In this document: one piece after another, positions 23,301 through 33,649 of the stretch
Layout of the letters: each line of letters opens with the position of its first letter
Numbering within the stretch: the stretch's first letter is position 1
Source of the DNA: Euleptes europaea
Taxonomy: Eukaryota; Chordata; Lepidosauria; Squamata; Sphaerodactylidae
Direction: 5' to 3'
Assembly (NCBI RefSeq): GCF_029931775.1
Contig: NC_079324.1
Coordinates: 63,557,268 to 63,621,267 of the forward strand
DNA length: 64,000 nucleotides
Made by a program: the position numbers and the translations under genes
The notes under the pieces: model-generated
Database searches by the model: none
Seen by the model: the letters and a program-made list of their open reading frames with translations, nothing else
What the model was told of the DNA's origin: nothing

Positions 23301-26300
23301 GGTGTGTCTGACTGGCCTCAGGTCACCCAGCGAGGAGGAGGAGAAAAAGAAGAGTTGGTTTTTATATGCCAACTTTCTCCACCACTTAAAGAAGACTCAA
23401 ACCGGCTTACAATCACCTTCCCTTCCCCTCCCCACAACAGACACTCTCTGAGGCAGGTGGGCTGAGAGAGCTCTAAGAGAGCTGTGACTAGCCCATGGTC
23501 ACCCAGCTGGCTTCATGTGTAGGAGCGGGGAAACAAATCTAGTTCACCAGATTAGCGTCCGCTGCTCATGTGGAGGAGTGGGGAATCAAACCTTGTTCTC
23601 CAGATCAGAGTCCACTGCTCCAAACCACCGCTCTTAACCACCACACCACGCTAGCTCTTGAGCCTCCATGGCAGAGTAGGGATTTGAACCCGGGTCTCCC
23701 AGCTCCTTGTCTGACACTTTAACCACCTGCACCATGAAGGTGCACATTATTTGAAAAACGTTTCCCAAGTGGCTAAATAAATTCTACAGAAGCAGTTCAT
23801 GAGAGCGAGGGCATCTTGGGCATCTTCTGGGCATGGAGTATGGGTCACTGGGTGTGTGTGGAGAGAGGTAGTTGTGAAATTCCTGCATTGTGCAAGGGGT
23901 TGGACTAGATGACCCTGGTGGTACCTTCCAATTCTATGAAAACACCCAGACTGCAAACAACTGCTTGGTCAGGCGTCTTCCGGATACAGCAGTACTGAGC
24001 GGCAGTAAGTGACCTTGATCTAAATCTGGGAACAACCACGTTACGAAAACCATGAAAAAGTATCAGCAGTGTCTTAAAAAGAAAATCATCACTTCGGACG
24101 CTGGTGGGCGACCTACCAGTCTGTTGCAGTACTGCACTTGGGGAGCTCATGCCAAAATCCATCCTTTCACTGGCCATCTGTTGCAATCGTGGGACATCAA
24201 CGGACGTTAGCCACGACAGGGACTGAAGGTCACTGGGGAGATCATCTTCACTCAGCTGTGAGGGATCAGAAGCCAGGAGTCTGCAGAGAAAAATAATTGA
24301 CTTTTTTGCAGAGGATGTACTCTGGATGGTTTTCAGGTAGGACACAACCTGGTAGCCACAGGCTGCTGAATGTTTGTGCTAGTTCACACATCATGGACTC
24401 TGCAGTTGCATTTTACTCCCAAGTAGCTGAATGGAAGCAAATACTCTGCAGCAATACTGGAGAAGCATACCCCCTGCTGCATGATTTGTGCAAGGCCAAG
24501 TAGCTACAGAAGTTAAGCAATATTCCACAGAACTAGTGTGCTTTGAGGGTAAATTTTTGTGTACACCGAGCTTCTAGCACATGCACATTTTTTTGTTAGA
24601 TGTGTACAACATTTGCTAAAGAGCTGAGGCCAAGCCTTAGAAATAAATGGGTATTTGCTGAAATGTCCTTCTGCATTTTGCATGAGTTTAATAGCACCAA
24701 TAACGTCAGCCTGTTGCAGCCAAGATAGTTTGCTGTTCTATGTGTTCAGCTTCGTCCCCCCAGATGTTCTATCAAGTTTTCTTCCACCATTTTCCTCTGG
24801 ATAGTTAAAGCGAAACTTTGTTTATTTTTAGGGCTTCGAACACTGCAAGATAATGTGCAGAGGCCAGAGATTTGGCCCTGTAGCAACATCTCCCCCCCTT
24901 GCTCCCTCACTTTGTTTTTCTTAATGTATTTTGGGTGCAATAATTGACATTGCCATGGCTACAACTCTTCCGTTACAGTTGCAGGCTGTGCCTTAAAAAA
25001 AGGACATCAGCTGACCCTTCTTCCTGCACCCCCATTGGCCAGACTATAAGTAAACAGGAGTATCAAGTGGTTTGAAAACCAGGGCCGGCCCTTCTGGCCC
25101 GCAACAGTTGGCCCTGCGCATTGTAAGCCGATAAGGCCATTGTGCTGCTAACGACTGTTGGCCAGTGGCACGTGGCGGGCCTTTGTTTTGGGGGTCCTGC
25201 CTTAATTGTTTTTCTCTCCCCCCTTCCCCTTTTTTACAAACTTCCCATTAATCTGACTGAGTGACGGTAGGCACACACCCCGTGCCATCTGCCGCTCTCG
25301 GGGCCCTGGCAGGGCTTCCAGACAAGTCATCCCTCCTCAACAAATAAAGGAGGTCAGGTGGGCGGGAAGGGTCAAAACCGGCTGCACACGCCTCCTGCCG
25401 GGAAATGAATCCACCACATGCCCCGGGTCCCCTCTGTAGGCTTGGAGCACTTTCAGCCGGTTGAGGAAGCCCCACTCTCTCCTTTCTAAATACGTGCTGC
25501 ACGGAGAAGTCCCTCTCTGACGGTGGCTAAGAGGGCAGGGCCTGCTTTCTCCTAGAACCGCAGATTTTATCGCAGAACCACCAGCGGGTACCCTCTTTGG
25601 GCGAGAAGTCTCTGCCGTGCAAGAACACCCTCTCCTTTTTCATGCATCCTCAAAAGGACAAGGCCAGTTTACACTCACAAGCAGCAGGCCAAGCAGAACA
25701 GAACTGGAGAGGGAAATTATCACACATGCTCCAAATGTTTAATACTGGACTAAGTCGCGCTTTTCAAGCTAATGTTATGAGCCACTCATGCTTTAATTTT
25801 TTGAGGGGTAAAGGGCTGTGGGTAAGCCAATGCTTTCGTGTCACAAGCATTTGTTGTTGTGTTGGGGACTTCTTTAAAACTCTTCATCATAGGAGGAGAG
25901 GCTCCTAGATAGAGCCAACCACCACCACCTCGATCAACTGGTGGGTGATTTCCTTGTCTCTATAAACTCATTTCAATCCTTTATGTTTAGAATAAGCAAG
26001 CCCAGAGAAATCTGTCCTGAGAAATTCTGGGTGTTATGTTTCTAAAGGTGAACAGCAAGCATGCAAATGGATTAGATCACTAACAGTGACATTTTCCACT
26101 GGCACCACGAAATCACATAAGGTTGGAAGAGACCACAAGGGCCATCCAGTCCAACCCCCTGCCATGCAGGATCCCACAATCAAAGTACTCCCGACAGATG
26201 GCCATCCAATCTCTGCTTAAAGACCTCCAAAGACGGGGACTCCACCACCAAGAACCTTCTCTTGTTGCAAGAGGCTCAGTAAACGAATCTACAGAATTGA

Positions 26301-29300
26301 ACCCGTTACGTACAAAATGTGTTTTTCCCTCCTCCATGGACTTGTGCGATTGCTCACCTTCCTTTACTTCTTGTCTCAAAAATTCAGAGTAGGGCTTGCA
26401 ATAGATCAATGCCGGGAGTGGTTTTAGTAATCTTGGGGCCCTGAGCAAAAGTTAAAAAGGGGGGGGCACTGGGGGGTGGGGGTGCACCGCTTGAGAATGG
26501 CTGCTGTGTAGGCAACCAGTGTAGGAGAACACATGAAGCTGCCTTATACTGAATCAGACCCTTGGTCCATCCAAGTCAGTATTGTCTACTCAGACTGGCA
26601 GCCGCTCTCCAGGGTCTTTCACATCACCCACTACCTGATCCTTTAACTGGAGAGGCTGGGGATTGAACCCAGGACCTTCTGCATGCCAAGCAGAGGCTCT
26701 ACCACTGAGCCAGGGCCCCTCCCCATAGATGTTTCTGTAATTTTGCCTAGGGCTGCTTCTAATCCTTCCCCCCACCACTCTCAAAAAATCAGCTGATGGT
26801 TACCAAAGTCATCAAAACAGGCAGCCAGTACAGAGATGTGTTTGCTAAGAGAGAGACAAAAAATCAGACTATTCCTAGTCTTTTTGAATCCATTCTAATG
26901 CCAAAATGTGGGCTTTCGGATAGAGGGCTGCTGTCATATTACCTGAGGATGTACAACAGTTTGTAGCAAAGCCAAGAGCCCCTATGAAGGAGGAACAAGC
27001 AGGGCATATGTCATCATCAGAATTATAACTAATTTAGATAATCTGTTTTGAGGATTCGGAGCAATTGAGGATTGGGGGGGATTATAGTGGAAAGGATTAT
27101 TTCCTGAGCTAGTAAAAAAGTGAAATAAATTTCCTCCCCCCCCCCCATCTCACGGATACAGCAGCCCACAGTTAAGCCAACCCAGATGGGAGGGGCCACA
27201 GCGCAGCGATGGATCATGCCCTTTGCAATGCAGAGGGTGAGATGAGAGAGACCCCTCCCTCCCTGTAACCCCGGGAGAGCTGCAGCCAGTCATAATAACT
27301 AGAGCTGGGCTCCCTAGGCAATCAAATGTTCTGACCCAGGGGAAGGTCTTTCCCTGGGTAGGCTTTCTCTACCACTTAAGAGAGATTCAAACCGGCTTAC
27401 AATCACCTTCCCTTCCCCACAACAGACACCCTGTGAGATGGGTGGGGTTGAGAGAGTGTGACTGGCCCAATGTCACCCAGCTGGCTTCATGTGGAGGAGT
27501 GGGAAAACCAACTCGGTTCACCAGATTAGCCTCCACTGCTCATGTGGAGGAGTGGGCAATCAAGCCCAGTTCTCCAGATCAGAATCCACCGCTCTTAACC
27601 ACTACACCACGCTGGAGGAAGGGGCGATTATATTGATGCCATAGCTGTGTCCCTCTCCTCCTGTGTTGTTTTCTTAACCTACATTACTGTTTGTCCTAAC
27701 AGGGAAATGGGTGGGTAGCTGTAAATTTCTCCCAGTGAGGCAAATATACTCTTCAGGGGGAACATGGGTTTGCAGTGGGAAAACACTGGGATAGTCCCAA
27801 TACAAATTAGGCTCCTCTCATGCATGTACCACACAGGCTCCATTTGGTGCCTTCTTGGCACAAATCACAAATATGGTAAGCAGTACCCTAAAAAAAACAC
27901 CTGCCTCAACAATACAGGTGAAACCTGAGAAGGAAAAAGTATCGGCGCACCTTTAGGTGGAAGGGAGGGGTTGTGGCTCTGTGACAGAGCATCTGCTTGG
28001 CATGCAGAAGGTCCCCGTTCAATCCCTGGCATCTCCAGTTAAAAGAATTGGGTAGCAGGTGATGGGAAAGACCTCAGCCTGAGACCCTGAACAGCCGCTG
28101 CCAGTCTGAGTAGACAATACTGACTGTGATGGACCAAGGAGGGTCTGATTCAGTATAAGGCCACTTCATGTACGTTCAAGGACAGGCCACTGAAATCAAG
28201 TGCCTACTTCCCTGGTCCTGATCTAGTCATATGCAACAAATAGTGCGAAATGACGGATGCCCCTGGAGGAGTTGTATCTCATTTCCACATCCAGAGATCC
28301 TTCACATCAGTCATGAAATCTGGATGTGCCTCTGAATCCAGATGTTGGGATAAAAGCCGTTTCTTTGAAACACTGCAATATTCCATATCTGATAAACAGG
28401 CAACAATATGCTATTTCCAGACTCTCTCTAAAGTTTTGATTTCCCTCCTTACAATCTGTCTTTCAGTGGCTCCCTCTCTTCCTTTTCCGTTTTTTTTTTT
28501 TAAAAGACCAGCTTAGAAACCAGATCTCTTCCAAGTCCTGCTGCCTAACAGAAATATTTTAAGCGAGACCGAAGCGTATTCTCTGCACAGTCCCAGCCCC
28601 CCACTCACTAATTGGGGGCCATTTCCCATTCTGTGGAGCCTTCATGCCCCCCCATGGAGAACTCAGGACGGCAGGTTCCCGTCTTGGGCTGTGGTGACAG
28701 CAGAAGAGTAAACACACCCGATAGAATTTGACAGCTCTATTCTCTTTTCAAAATCAGTCAGTCCAACGGATTTTCTTTTACATAATCCAAAGTTTTCTCA
28801 TGAAGTAGAACAAATACTGTCATGCACTTTGGGGGTACAGTCTAGATTTTTAGACAATTTTGCCGCTTTAAAATGAGGTCATGCGATTCAGTTTAGACAA
28901 CACATTTTCAATGATAAATGACAGCCCTACTTTAAAAAAATGACAGCATTACTTTTGGAACCGGGCACTATTTGTAGAGGTACTGTTTTCAGTAACTGCT
29001 GAGCAGGAATGTTAAAGTCTATCTCACGTTCTGCATTATGATTACTTAGAAATAAGTGTCACTTAAATTGTGGAAGGTTCGTATATTTGACCTACAATGA
29101 TACTCATTTCCTTTACACTGTGAATTAAAATTATTCCTTTCTCTCCCTCCCCAAAGGCTTTGTAAGTGCTTGATACTCTTCCAAAAGTTAATACATATAA
29201 GCACATAGGGGTTATCTATAGCTTTCATTTAGCAATTGAATCATACCATTACAAATTCTAGGAAAATGTCAGGGCAGTGTAGACGAAAGAGCAAACTAGA

Positions 29301-31366
29301 GTTTCACAAACCTTTTTCCATAGCTGCTTCAGATTGTGTAAGAAGTCACTTGTTCAGAAGTGAGAGGCCGGTGGGAAATGTTTGCAGTGTAGATAGAAAG
29401 AGGTCTCTAAAAAGAATACCTGCTTAGGAAGAAGTGTGGGAACACCCTCGCGTTGAGGGGGAGGAGACCTTAACAGTCACCCCCTCCCCACAAACAAAAC
29501 TTTTTTTGAAGTGGTGTGTGGATTACTCTATGGTAATGAATTACTGGGAACTGCACATCATGTGATGAGAGAGAAACTCAACTTACCCCAAAGGATAGCA
29601 ATTATGCTCTTGTGATTGCTAGGAAACTGTTTGGCTTTTACAGAGAGGATATGATTTGGTATCTACATAACTTTCTCAAAAGCCATGCATAGGGTGGTTT
29701 CTTAATGCCCTCTGAAAACATGCTACATGCTGCATAAACATTTTACAAAGCAGATGACCTAGGGGTGTGGAGAAAAAGAAGACCCGACAGAGGAGTCCAA
29801 AATTAGGGAGGGTACGGAGAGTGGAAAATTGATTTTTTTTCATAGCTCTAGAACTTGGGGTCAACCAACGGAGCTGCATAGCTGGAGGTCGAGGACTGAT
29901 AAAAGGGCTTCTTTAGACAACACAGCACAGACTCATGAAATTCACTGCCACAATATGTAGTAACTTCCACTCACTTAAGTTGGCTTGAAAAAGGGATTCG
30001 TTAAATTCATGGCGTTCAGCCACAATAGCTGTGCAGTATCTCTGTGAGCAGAGGCCATCTAGCTCTGAATAGAAGATGCTGGAGATGCGTTACAGAGGAA
30101 GTTAGGAGGGCGTTATGCCCTCCTCCTGAGTTTTCTAGGGACATCCAGATAGCTACTGATGGAAAATGGGATGCTGGAATAGATGAAGGTTGCTCTGATC
30201 CAGCCATGTCAGTCTTACATGCTTGCACATTGCTTAGCATCTGCCTAAATACTTATAGGGCATGCATGCTGGATGAAGTGAATATTTTAATTAGCTGCAT
30301 TTTAATTACGCATATGTGATTTAGGAAAAACAGAACCCAGAATCTGTCTGTGATTCTGCTATACACAGGATGTATGTCCTGCCCAGGAGATTGTGCACTC
30401 AGGAACAGACAAACACAGATCTGTTCTGCACACTGAACTTCCCATTCTTTTTAACGGCAGGAGCTGATTCATGCACCCAAATGTACACATGTACCAGCTT
30501 CTACTGACATGACTGTGGAAGCCACTCCATCTGGGTCAGCTCCCCACAGCTGAGTGTGCATCTCAGCTCCCTCAGCTGAAACAGATCCCTGGATTAGGGG
30601 GTTTGACAGCAATCCTGCTGATTAATTTTTCAGCTTTCCAAAGGTCTAAATGCGTGGCTGGGTGCTGGATCAAAGCCATTTTGAAAGCCAGAATGTTAGA
30701 CTAGAGAGTGAGGAGAACCGAGTTCTTGTTTTTGTTAAAGCATAAAGCTCCTCAGGTGAGCTTGGGCAAGCCACTACCTCTAAAATTCATTTTTAGGGTT
30801 GCTGCAGGCCAGGAGAAAAATGCCCTGCCCCTCTGAGAGAGGCCAGATGTGTGGAAATGGGCAACTGAAGCTTTCTATGGCATAGAGGTCAATAGCATCC
30901 TATTAAGCCTTTAATAAAGAGCAGCATCCCATTGTTTCTCCAGGCCAGCTGGCAACCTTACCCACCTTGCAGAACTGTTGTTAAGCAAAAATGCAGCATT
31001 GAGTTATCTGAAGAAAAGAACAAGCTATAAATGCCACGGATAAATAATTGTTACAAACAACTAAGGTCATGCCCATATTATTGTGTGCCAAAATCCTCAC
31101 CTGCGATAAATCACCCAGCAAGAAATCTGAGTAGATAGCAAGACCTCGATGCAATCCAAGCAGAGCTCATATTTATCAGCAGCCTTGATTTTTTATGTCA
31201 GAAGGCAAATGCCTTTCAAAATAAAGTTTCACCTGATATCTGGATGCAGTTCAAGTTTCTCAAGGGATGTAACTTCTCACCTGTATTCTTGTGAAGAAGG
31301 GAGGTGGCTTTGCCCTGAATTTCTAATCAGGCCAGACATGATGGACGTGATATCACTTTCTATCAT
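17122..31366 (-). CDS. FOXN4: Forkhead box N4 transcription factor (9 coding exons)
   Basis: FOXN4 is a nuclear winged-helix factor known for specifying retinal amacrine and horizontal cells and spinal V2b interneurons. Nine minus-strand exons (31366-31281, 24280-24117, 22082-21967, 21868-21746, 21437-21310, 20360-20264, 19146-18939, 18220-17846, 17372-17122) total 1548 bases, giving 515 residues and a stop; the human protein is about 517. The N-terminus [20 protein letters not shown] and the [20 protein letters not shown] block are FOXN4 hallmarks. The forkhead domain runs from about residue 199 ([20 protein letters not shown]) to about 290. Its recognition helix is [14 protein letters not shown], with the DNA-contacting Asn246, Arg249 and His250 all present. 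The C-terminal half (residues 308-515) carries the conserved [14 protein letters not shown] and ends QGNKPIALL. No break is seen. Intron 1 is 7 kb, the longest, and may hold enhancers. Confidence 0.97.
17603..17822 (+). repeat. tRNA-Ala-derived SINE (type A) next to a FOXN4 donor
   Basis: Head aggtgctgtgactcagtggc, B box ggttcagtcc, and tail ending ggcagcttcatgtgc. It is antisense to FOXN4, and its 3' end is about 23 bases from the exon 8 donor at 17845. Confidence 0.85.
17846..18220 (-). CDS. FOXN4: FOXN4 coding exon 8
   Basis: 375 bases, reading [20 protein letters not shown], later [16 protein letters not shown] and ending [13 protein letters not shown]. It encodes the start of the C-terminal regulatory half. 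Acceptor tttgcag, donor gtagga. Confidence 0.95.
18776..18842 (-). repeat. 5S-derived SINE, internally deleted
   Basis: In minus sense a 5S-SINE head (ctggatggcccaagcta) joins directly to the BovB-like tail (cataagtcagatgcgacttg). The middle is missing. Confidence 0.6.
18939..19146 (-). CDS. FOXN4: FOXN4 coding exon 7 (recognition helix and wing)
   Basis: 208 bases, reading [20 protein letters not shown], then [20 protein letters not shown] and [10 protein letters not shown]. It carries the DNA-reading helix and wing 2. Acceptor cttttag, donor gtaggc. Confidence 0.96.
19166..19360 (-). repeat. tRNA-Ala-derived SINE (type A)
   Basis: Plus strand shows gacgctgccttacactgaag, then gggattgaacc (reverse B box) and ctctaccactgagccatagc (reverse A box). 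Confidence 0.85.
19513..19746 (-). repeat. MIR/CORE-like tRNA SINE (type C)
   Basis: Plus strand shows actggcccaaggtcaccca, gggattcaaacctgg (reverse B box) and ctaaccactgcatcatactg (reverse A box). Confidence 0.75.
20105..20230 (+). repeat. CR1 LINE 3' end
   Basis: Shows gtagttgtgaatttcctgca and gggttggactagatgaccct. It ends about 34 bases from FOXN4 exon 6. Confidence 0.85.
20264..20360 (-). CDS. FOXN4: FOXN4 coding exon 6 (forkhead)
   Basis: 97 bases, reading [20 protein letters not shown] and ending KEHFPYFK, helices 1 and 2 of the forkhead domain. Acceptor tttcacag, donor gtgagg. Confidence 0.95.
20592..20885 (-). repeat. BovB (RTE) LINE 3' end
   Basis: The minus strand encodes [20 protein letters not shown] and [20 protein letters not shown], the C-terminus of the BovB protein. 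The 3' tail is tcggaaacgacttgacggca followed by CA repeats. Confidence 0.9.
21120..21192 (+). repeat. CR1 LINE 3' end, short
   Basis: Shows gggttggactagatggcctg ending in ctgtgattctat. Confidence 0.75.
21310..21437 (-). CDS. FOXN4: FOXN4 coding exon 5 (forkhead start)
   Basis: 128 bases, starting [20 protein letters not shown] and ending [12 protein letters not shown] plus a split Ser, entering the forkhead domain. Acceptor cattcag, donor gtgagt. Confidence 0.94.
21558..21700 (-). repeat. L2-like LINE 3' end remnant
   Basis: Diverged copy of the 8262 and 50175 family (ctttcttgctgaggctcaag). Confidence 0.4.
21746..21868 (-). CDS. FOXN4: FOXN4 coding exon 4
   Basis: 41 codons, phase 0 to 0, reading [20 protein letters not shown] and ending FAITHNPQQ. 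This proline/glutamine-rich linker matches the MSQF...GQPS region of mammalian FOXN4. Acceptor aaccag, donor gtacca. Confidence 0.88.
21967..22082 (-). CDS. FOXN4: FOXN4 coding exon 3
   Basis: 116 bases, reading [20 protein letters not shown] and ending NTVSSHGAN. This is a poorly conserved linker. The call rests on exact phase fit with both neighbours, acceptor aaaacag and donor gtaaga. Confidence 0.88.
22100..22990 (+). repeat. L2 LINE 3' fragment
   Basis: Contains the L2 RT nucleotide motifs gactactgtaatgctttc (DYCNAF) and caactggtgcaaaatgcagc (QLVQNAA), then a decayed 3' end with cctgccttgagtcagg. Borders are approximate and there may be two pieces. Confidence 0.65.
23161..23740 (-). repeat. 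MIR/CORE-like SINE (type C) split by a type B SINE
   Basis: Outer element at 23161-23331 and about 23660-23740 (caggtcacccagcgag before the insert, gggatttgaacccgggt after it), interrupted by a complete inner SINE. Confidence 0.7.
23332..23660 (-). repeat. tRNA-derived SINE (type B), nested
   Basis: Reads tatatgccaactttctccac to cttaaccaccacaccacgct, a full minus-strand copy inside a type C SINE. Confidence 0.8.
23803..23940 (+). repeat. CR1 LINE 3' end
   Basis: Shows ggcatcttctgggcatggag and ggttggactagatgaccctg. Confidence 0.85.
24117..24280 (-). CDS. FOXN4: FOXN4 coding exon 2
   Basis: 164 bases, reading [20 protein letters not shown], then [16 protein letters not shown] and ending AVLQQT plus a split Gly. 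Acceptor tctgcag, donor gtaggt. Confidence 0.94.
26112..26400 (-). repeat. CR1 LINE 3' end, second subfamily
   Basis: Plus strand shows ggttggaagagaccacaagg and ccagtccaaccccctgccat, then the conserved upstream CR1 block with aagacctccaaagacgggga. It differs from the main CR1 subfamily of the window. Confidence 0.8.
26527..26725 (-). repeat. tRNA-Ala-derived SINE (type A)
   Basis: Plus strand runs from acacatgaagctgccttata to gctctaccactgagccaggg. Confidence 0.9.
27187..27300 (+). repeat. Type A SINE remnant
   Basis: Decayed head gggaggggccacagcgcagc and body gccctttgcaatgcagaggg. Confidence 0.5.
27355..27616 (-). repeat. tRNA-derived SINE (type B)
   Basis: Plus strand runs from ctttctctaccacttaagag to cttaaccactacaccacgct. 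Confidence 0.85.
27961..28179 (+). repeat. tRNA-Ala-derived SINE (type A)
   Basis: Head aggggttgtggctctgtgac, B box gttcaatccc, and tail ggccacttcatgtacgttc. Confidence 0.85.
28180..31280. other. FOXN4 intron 1, repeat-poor part
   Basis: About 3 kb without recognised LINEs or young SINEs, ending at the first coding exon. It may hold regulatory DNA. One possible MITE lies at about 30794-30965. Confidence 0.4.
30794..30965. mobile_element. Possible MITE with AGGGTTGC ends
   Basis: Left end tagggttgctgcaggccagg and right end ccaggccagctggcaacctt are imperfect inverted repeats of about 20 bases. No target duplication was confirmed. Confidence 0.4.
31281..31366 (-). CDS. FOXN4: FOXN4 first coding exon
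   Basis: 86 coding bases, reading [20 protein letters not shown] and ending PSSQEY plus a split Arg; the donor is gtgaga. The ATG lies three bases inside an acceptor-like ctgcacag, so a non-coding exon should lie upstream (higher coordinates). Confidence 0.94.
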
Positions 31367-32119
31367 TTCCTGTGCAGAAAGAGAAATACCAAGACATAGG
31401 TATGAAGCAGCTATCCAGCATGCGGCAAGAAACAATCCCATCTTTCCAATGAGAATAAATGTTTCAAATAACACCTGGTTGGTGTCTTGACCTACCCTGT
31501 GCATTTCCATTACTTACTTACTTTGGTTAAAAAAAACTTGTCTCAGATTTTGTTTCATAGGACAATCATAATAAAAAATACTATTTATTGTTAAGTAGAT
31601 GTATTTGGGGGTGATTTACCAAAAACGCCGACTGAACAGTAGGGCTTCCTTCATCAACCTGCACAGGAAGATGCTGCTCTAAAAGTCTGAAGTGTGAGCA
31701 TACACACACATGTGCCTCTGAGGTTTTGAGGACCATAAAGTCTGATTTTCAAGGCAGAAAATGCACAGGACTAATCCAAACAAATCTCCTTGGAACTCAG
31801 TCCTATTATACTTCGCCCAGTAAACTTACTTAGTTGGGAGTGTAGAGAAAATCAAATAAATAAATGGTGCAGAAAAACCAATCAAATAAAGAGGAGGGGG
31901 AGTTGCTTTGAAAAAAATGGTGAATTTTATTATCACTAACAATCACTAACAATCAAAACTGGCTAAAACACAGATCTGAAAGAAATGCTTCCTCTAAAAA
32001 TCCATGGATTGAAGAGTCCTGCAGAAGACAGGAACATGCAGTGCCTAAAATGGGGTGTGGGAAGTATCAATGAGACCCACATCAGAGCATCCAAGTTTGC
32101 AAAGTGCTCCCAGTGCTGA

Positions 32120-32756
32120 GGGAAAGCTCCTGGCAACCTCCTTTCTCCCCTTCCCCGATCCCCCAACGCGCCTGGCCCCGTGCCTGAACTGCAAGCCTTT
32201 CCCCTTTGCAGACGGGGCTGGGGGGGCTGCGGAGCAACAAAACCCCAGAAAGCAGGAGACCGGTGCGGGATCGGAAGCGGCAAAGCAAAGCAAAGCAAAC
32301 CTCGGGGGCCGGGGGCCGGCGGCTGCGGCGGCTCCTGAGCTCTGCACGGCGGGCAGGAGTCCTGCGGCGTTTTTTGCAAGAGGGCTGCTGCAGTCGCTGC
32401 TCTCTCGGCCAACCGTTTTTAAATTTCCCTCTCAGGAGCTGTCCAGCCTGGAGCATGCGCACGGAGGGAGGGGCGAGGGAGGGTCAGTGGCCGGGCAGGG
32501 GAGAGGGGCTGCCTCGCCCCCCCCCCCACGCCCGTACAAGAGGCTGCGGCGGCGGCTGCAAAGCGCTGGGCTCACCAGCTGCGCCGGGGGCGGGGGGCTC
32601 CCGATGCTAGCATTGCAGGTCCCGGCTGGCCCCCTTGGCTGCTGCTGCCTCCCCCGGGGGATTTCAAGAAGGCTCCGTTATTAAAAAGGTGCAGGAGCGT
32701 GCAGCGTGGCCGGGACGGGCATCCCGACAGGATGCCCTCCAAGGTGCAGGAAAGTA
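32120..32756 (-). promoter_or_regulatory. FOXN4: CpG island, likely FOXN4 promoter and first exon
   Basis: GC- and CpG-rich block beginning about 750 bases upstream of the first coding exon. It contains GC boxes (gggggcggggggct near 32585), an NRF1-like gcatgcgca near 32454, and a minus-strand donor-like CTG/GTGAGC at 32576/32575. Which base is the transcription start cannot be read from the sequence. Confidence 0.6.
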
Positions 32757-32848
32757 GGGGGGTGGGGGGAGGTAGTTGTGAAATTCCTGCATTGTGCAGG
32801 GGTTGGACTAGTTGACCCTGGTGGTCCCTTCCAACTCTGATTCTATAG
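32757..32848 (+). repeat. CR1 LINE 3' end
   Basis: Reads gtagttgtgaaattcctgca and ggttggactagttgaccctg. It sits directly against the palindromic element that follows. Confidence 0.8.
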
Positions 32849-33121
32849 GCCATTTATGCATGGGTTTTTGTTTTTTTTTGGCCTTGGATATGCCGCTCAA
32901 TAGATGCACATTTCCCCCATCCATAGAATCATGGACCATTGATACTTGGGAGGTTTTGCCTTGGATATGCCGCTCTGTAGACGCACATCTTTCCCCATCC
33001 GGATTCTCAAAACTCTGCATGGGGGTGGGGCTTATTTTTGAGTTTTGAGAATCTGGATGGGGAAAGATGTGCATCTGCAGAGCGGCCAATCCAAGGCAAA
33101 ACCTCCTGTGCATAAATGACC
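32849..33121. mobile_element. Palindromic MITE, copy 1
   Basis: Long inverted repeat with inner arms 32949-33015 and 33040-33106. Shared core gaggttttgccttggat and ccccatccggattctcaaaa. The left side carries an extra partial copy of the arm (32880-32945). Outer ends read ggccatttatgcatgg and gtgcataaatgacc. Confidence 0.7.
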
Positions 33122-33200
33122 CTAGAGTTGCAAGGGGCCACCAGGGTCATCTAGTCCAACCCCCCTGCACAATGCAGGAAAATCACAACTAGGTCTCAGA
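33121..33200 (-). repeat. CR1 LINE 3' end
   Basis: Plus strand shows ggccaccagggtcatctagt and cctgcacaatgcaggaaaat, opposite in direction to the CR1 end at 32757. Confidence 0.8.
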
Positions 33201-33214
33201 ACTCAAAAGACAAG

Positions 33215-33401
33215 CCATAGGCCCGTTTAGGCGCAGGAGGTTTTGCCTTGGGTTGGCCGCTCTCTAGATGGGACATCTTTCCCCATCCGGATTCTCAAAA
33301 CTCTGCATGGGCGAGTTTTGAGAATCCAGATGGGGAAAGATGTCCCATCTAGAGAGTGGCCAACCCAAGGCAAAACCTCCTGCGCCTAAACAGGCCTATG
33401 G
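33215..33401. mobile_element. Palindromic MITE, copy 2 (near-perfect 89-bp hairpin)
   Basis: Arms 33215-33303 and 33313-33401 are inverted repeats of 89 bases with three mismatches around a 9-base loop. Ends are ccataggcc and its inverse. The high arm identity suggests a recent insertion or arm homogenisation. Confidence 0.85.
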
Positions 33402-33649
33402 TGATTCTAAGCCCCGAGGCAGTTTCCTATCACTTCCCAGATTCATATCTGGGAGTTTCTACAGCTTAAGAAACACGTGGCTTATATGGTATTATACGTA
33501 GCCACATCTTCACATAGTAAGATCTCAAATACAACGGCGGTGGCTTCTTCTTGCTAAACAAAGAAGCAGCTCCTAATATGCAAATACTTTAACAACTGTC
33601 CTGTTTAACCAATAGCTAGTTGACACATACTGTAGGTCACATCACCTTT

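Noticed and set aside
27961-28035. A true tRNA-Ala gene
   Set aside because: It is followed by the SINE body and repeated many times in the window. The anticodon arm is altered and there is no terminator after the acceptor end.
32055-32684. A 209-codon plus-strand frame
   Set aside because: It lies in the other CpG island, with frames open on both strands and no recognisable protein features.
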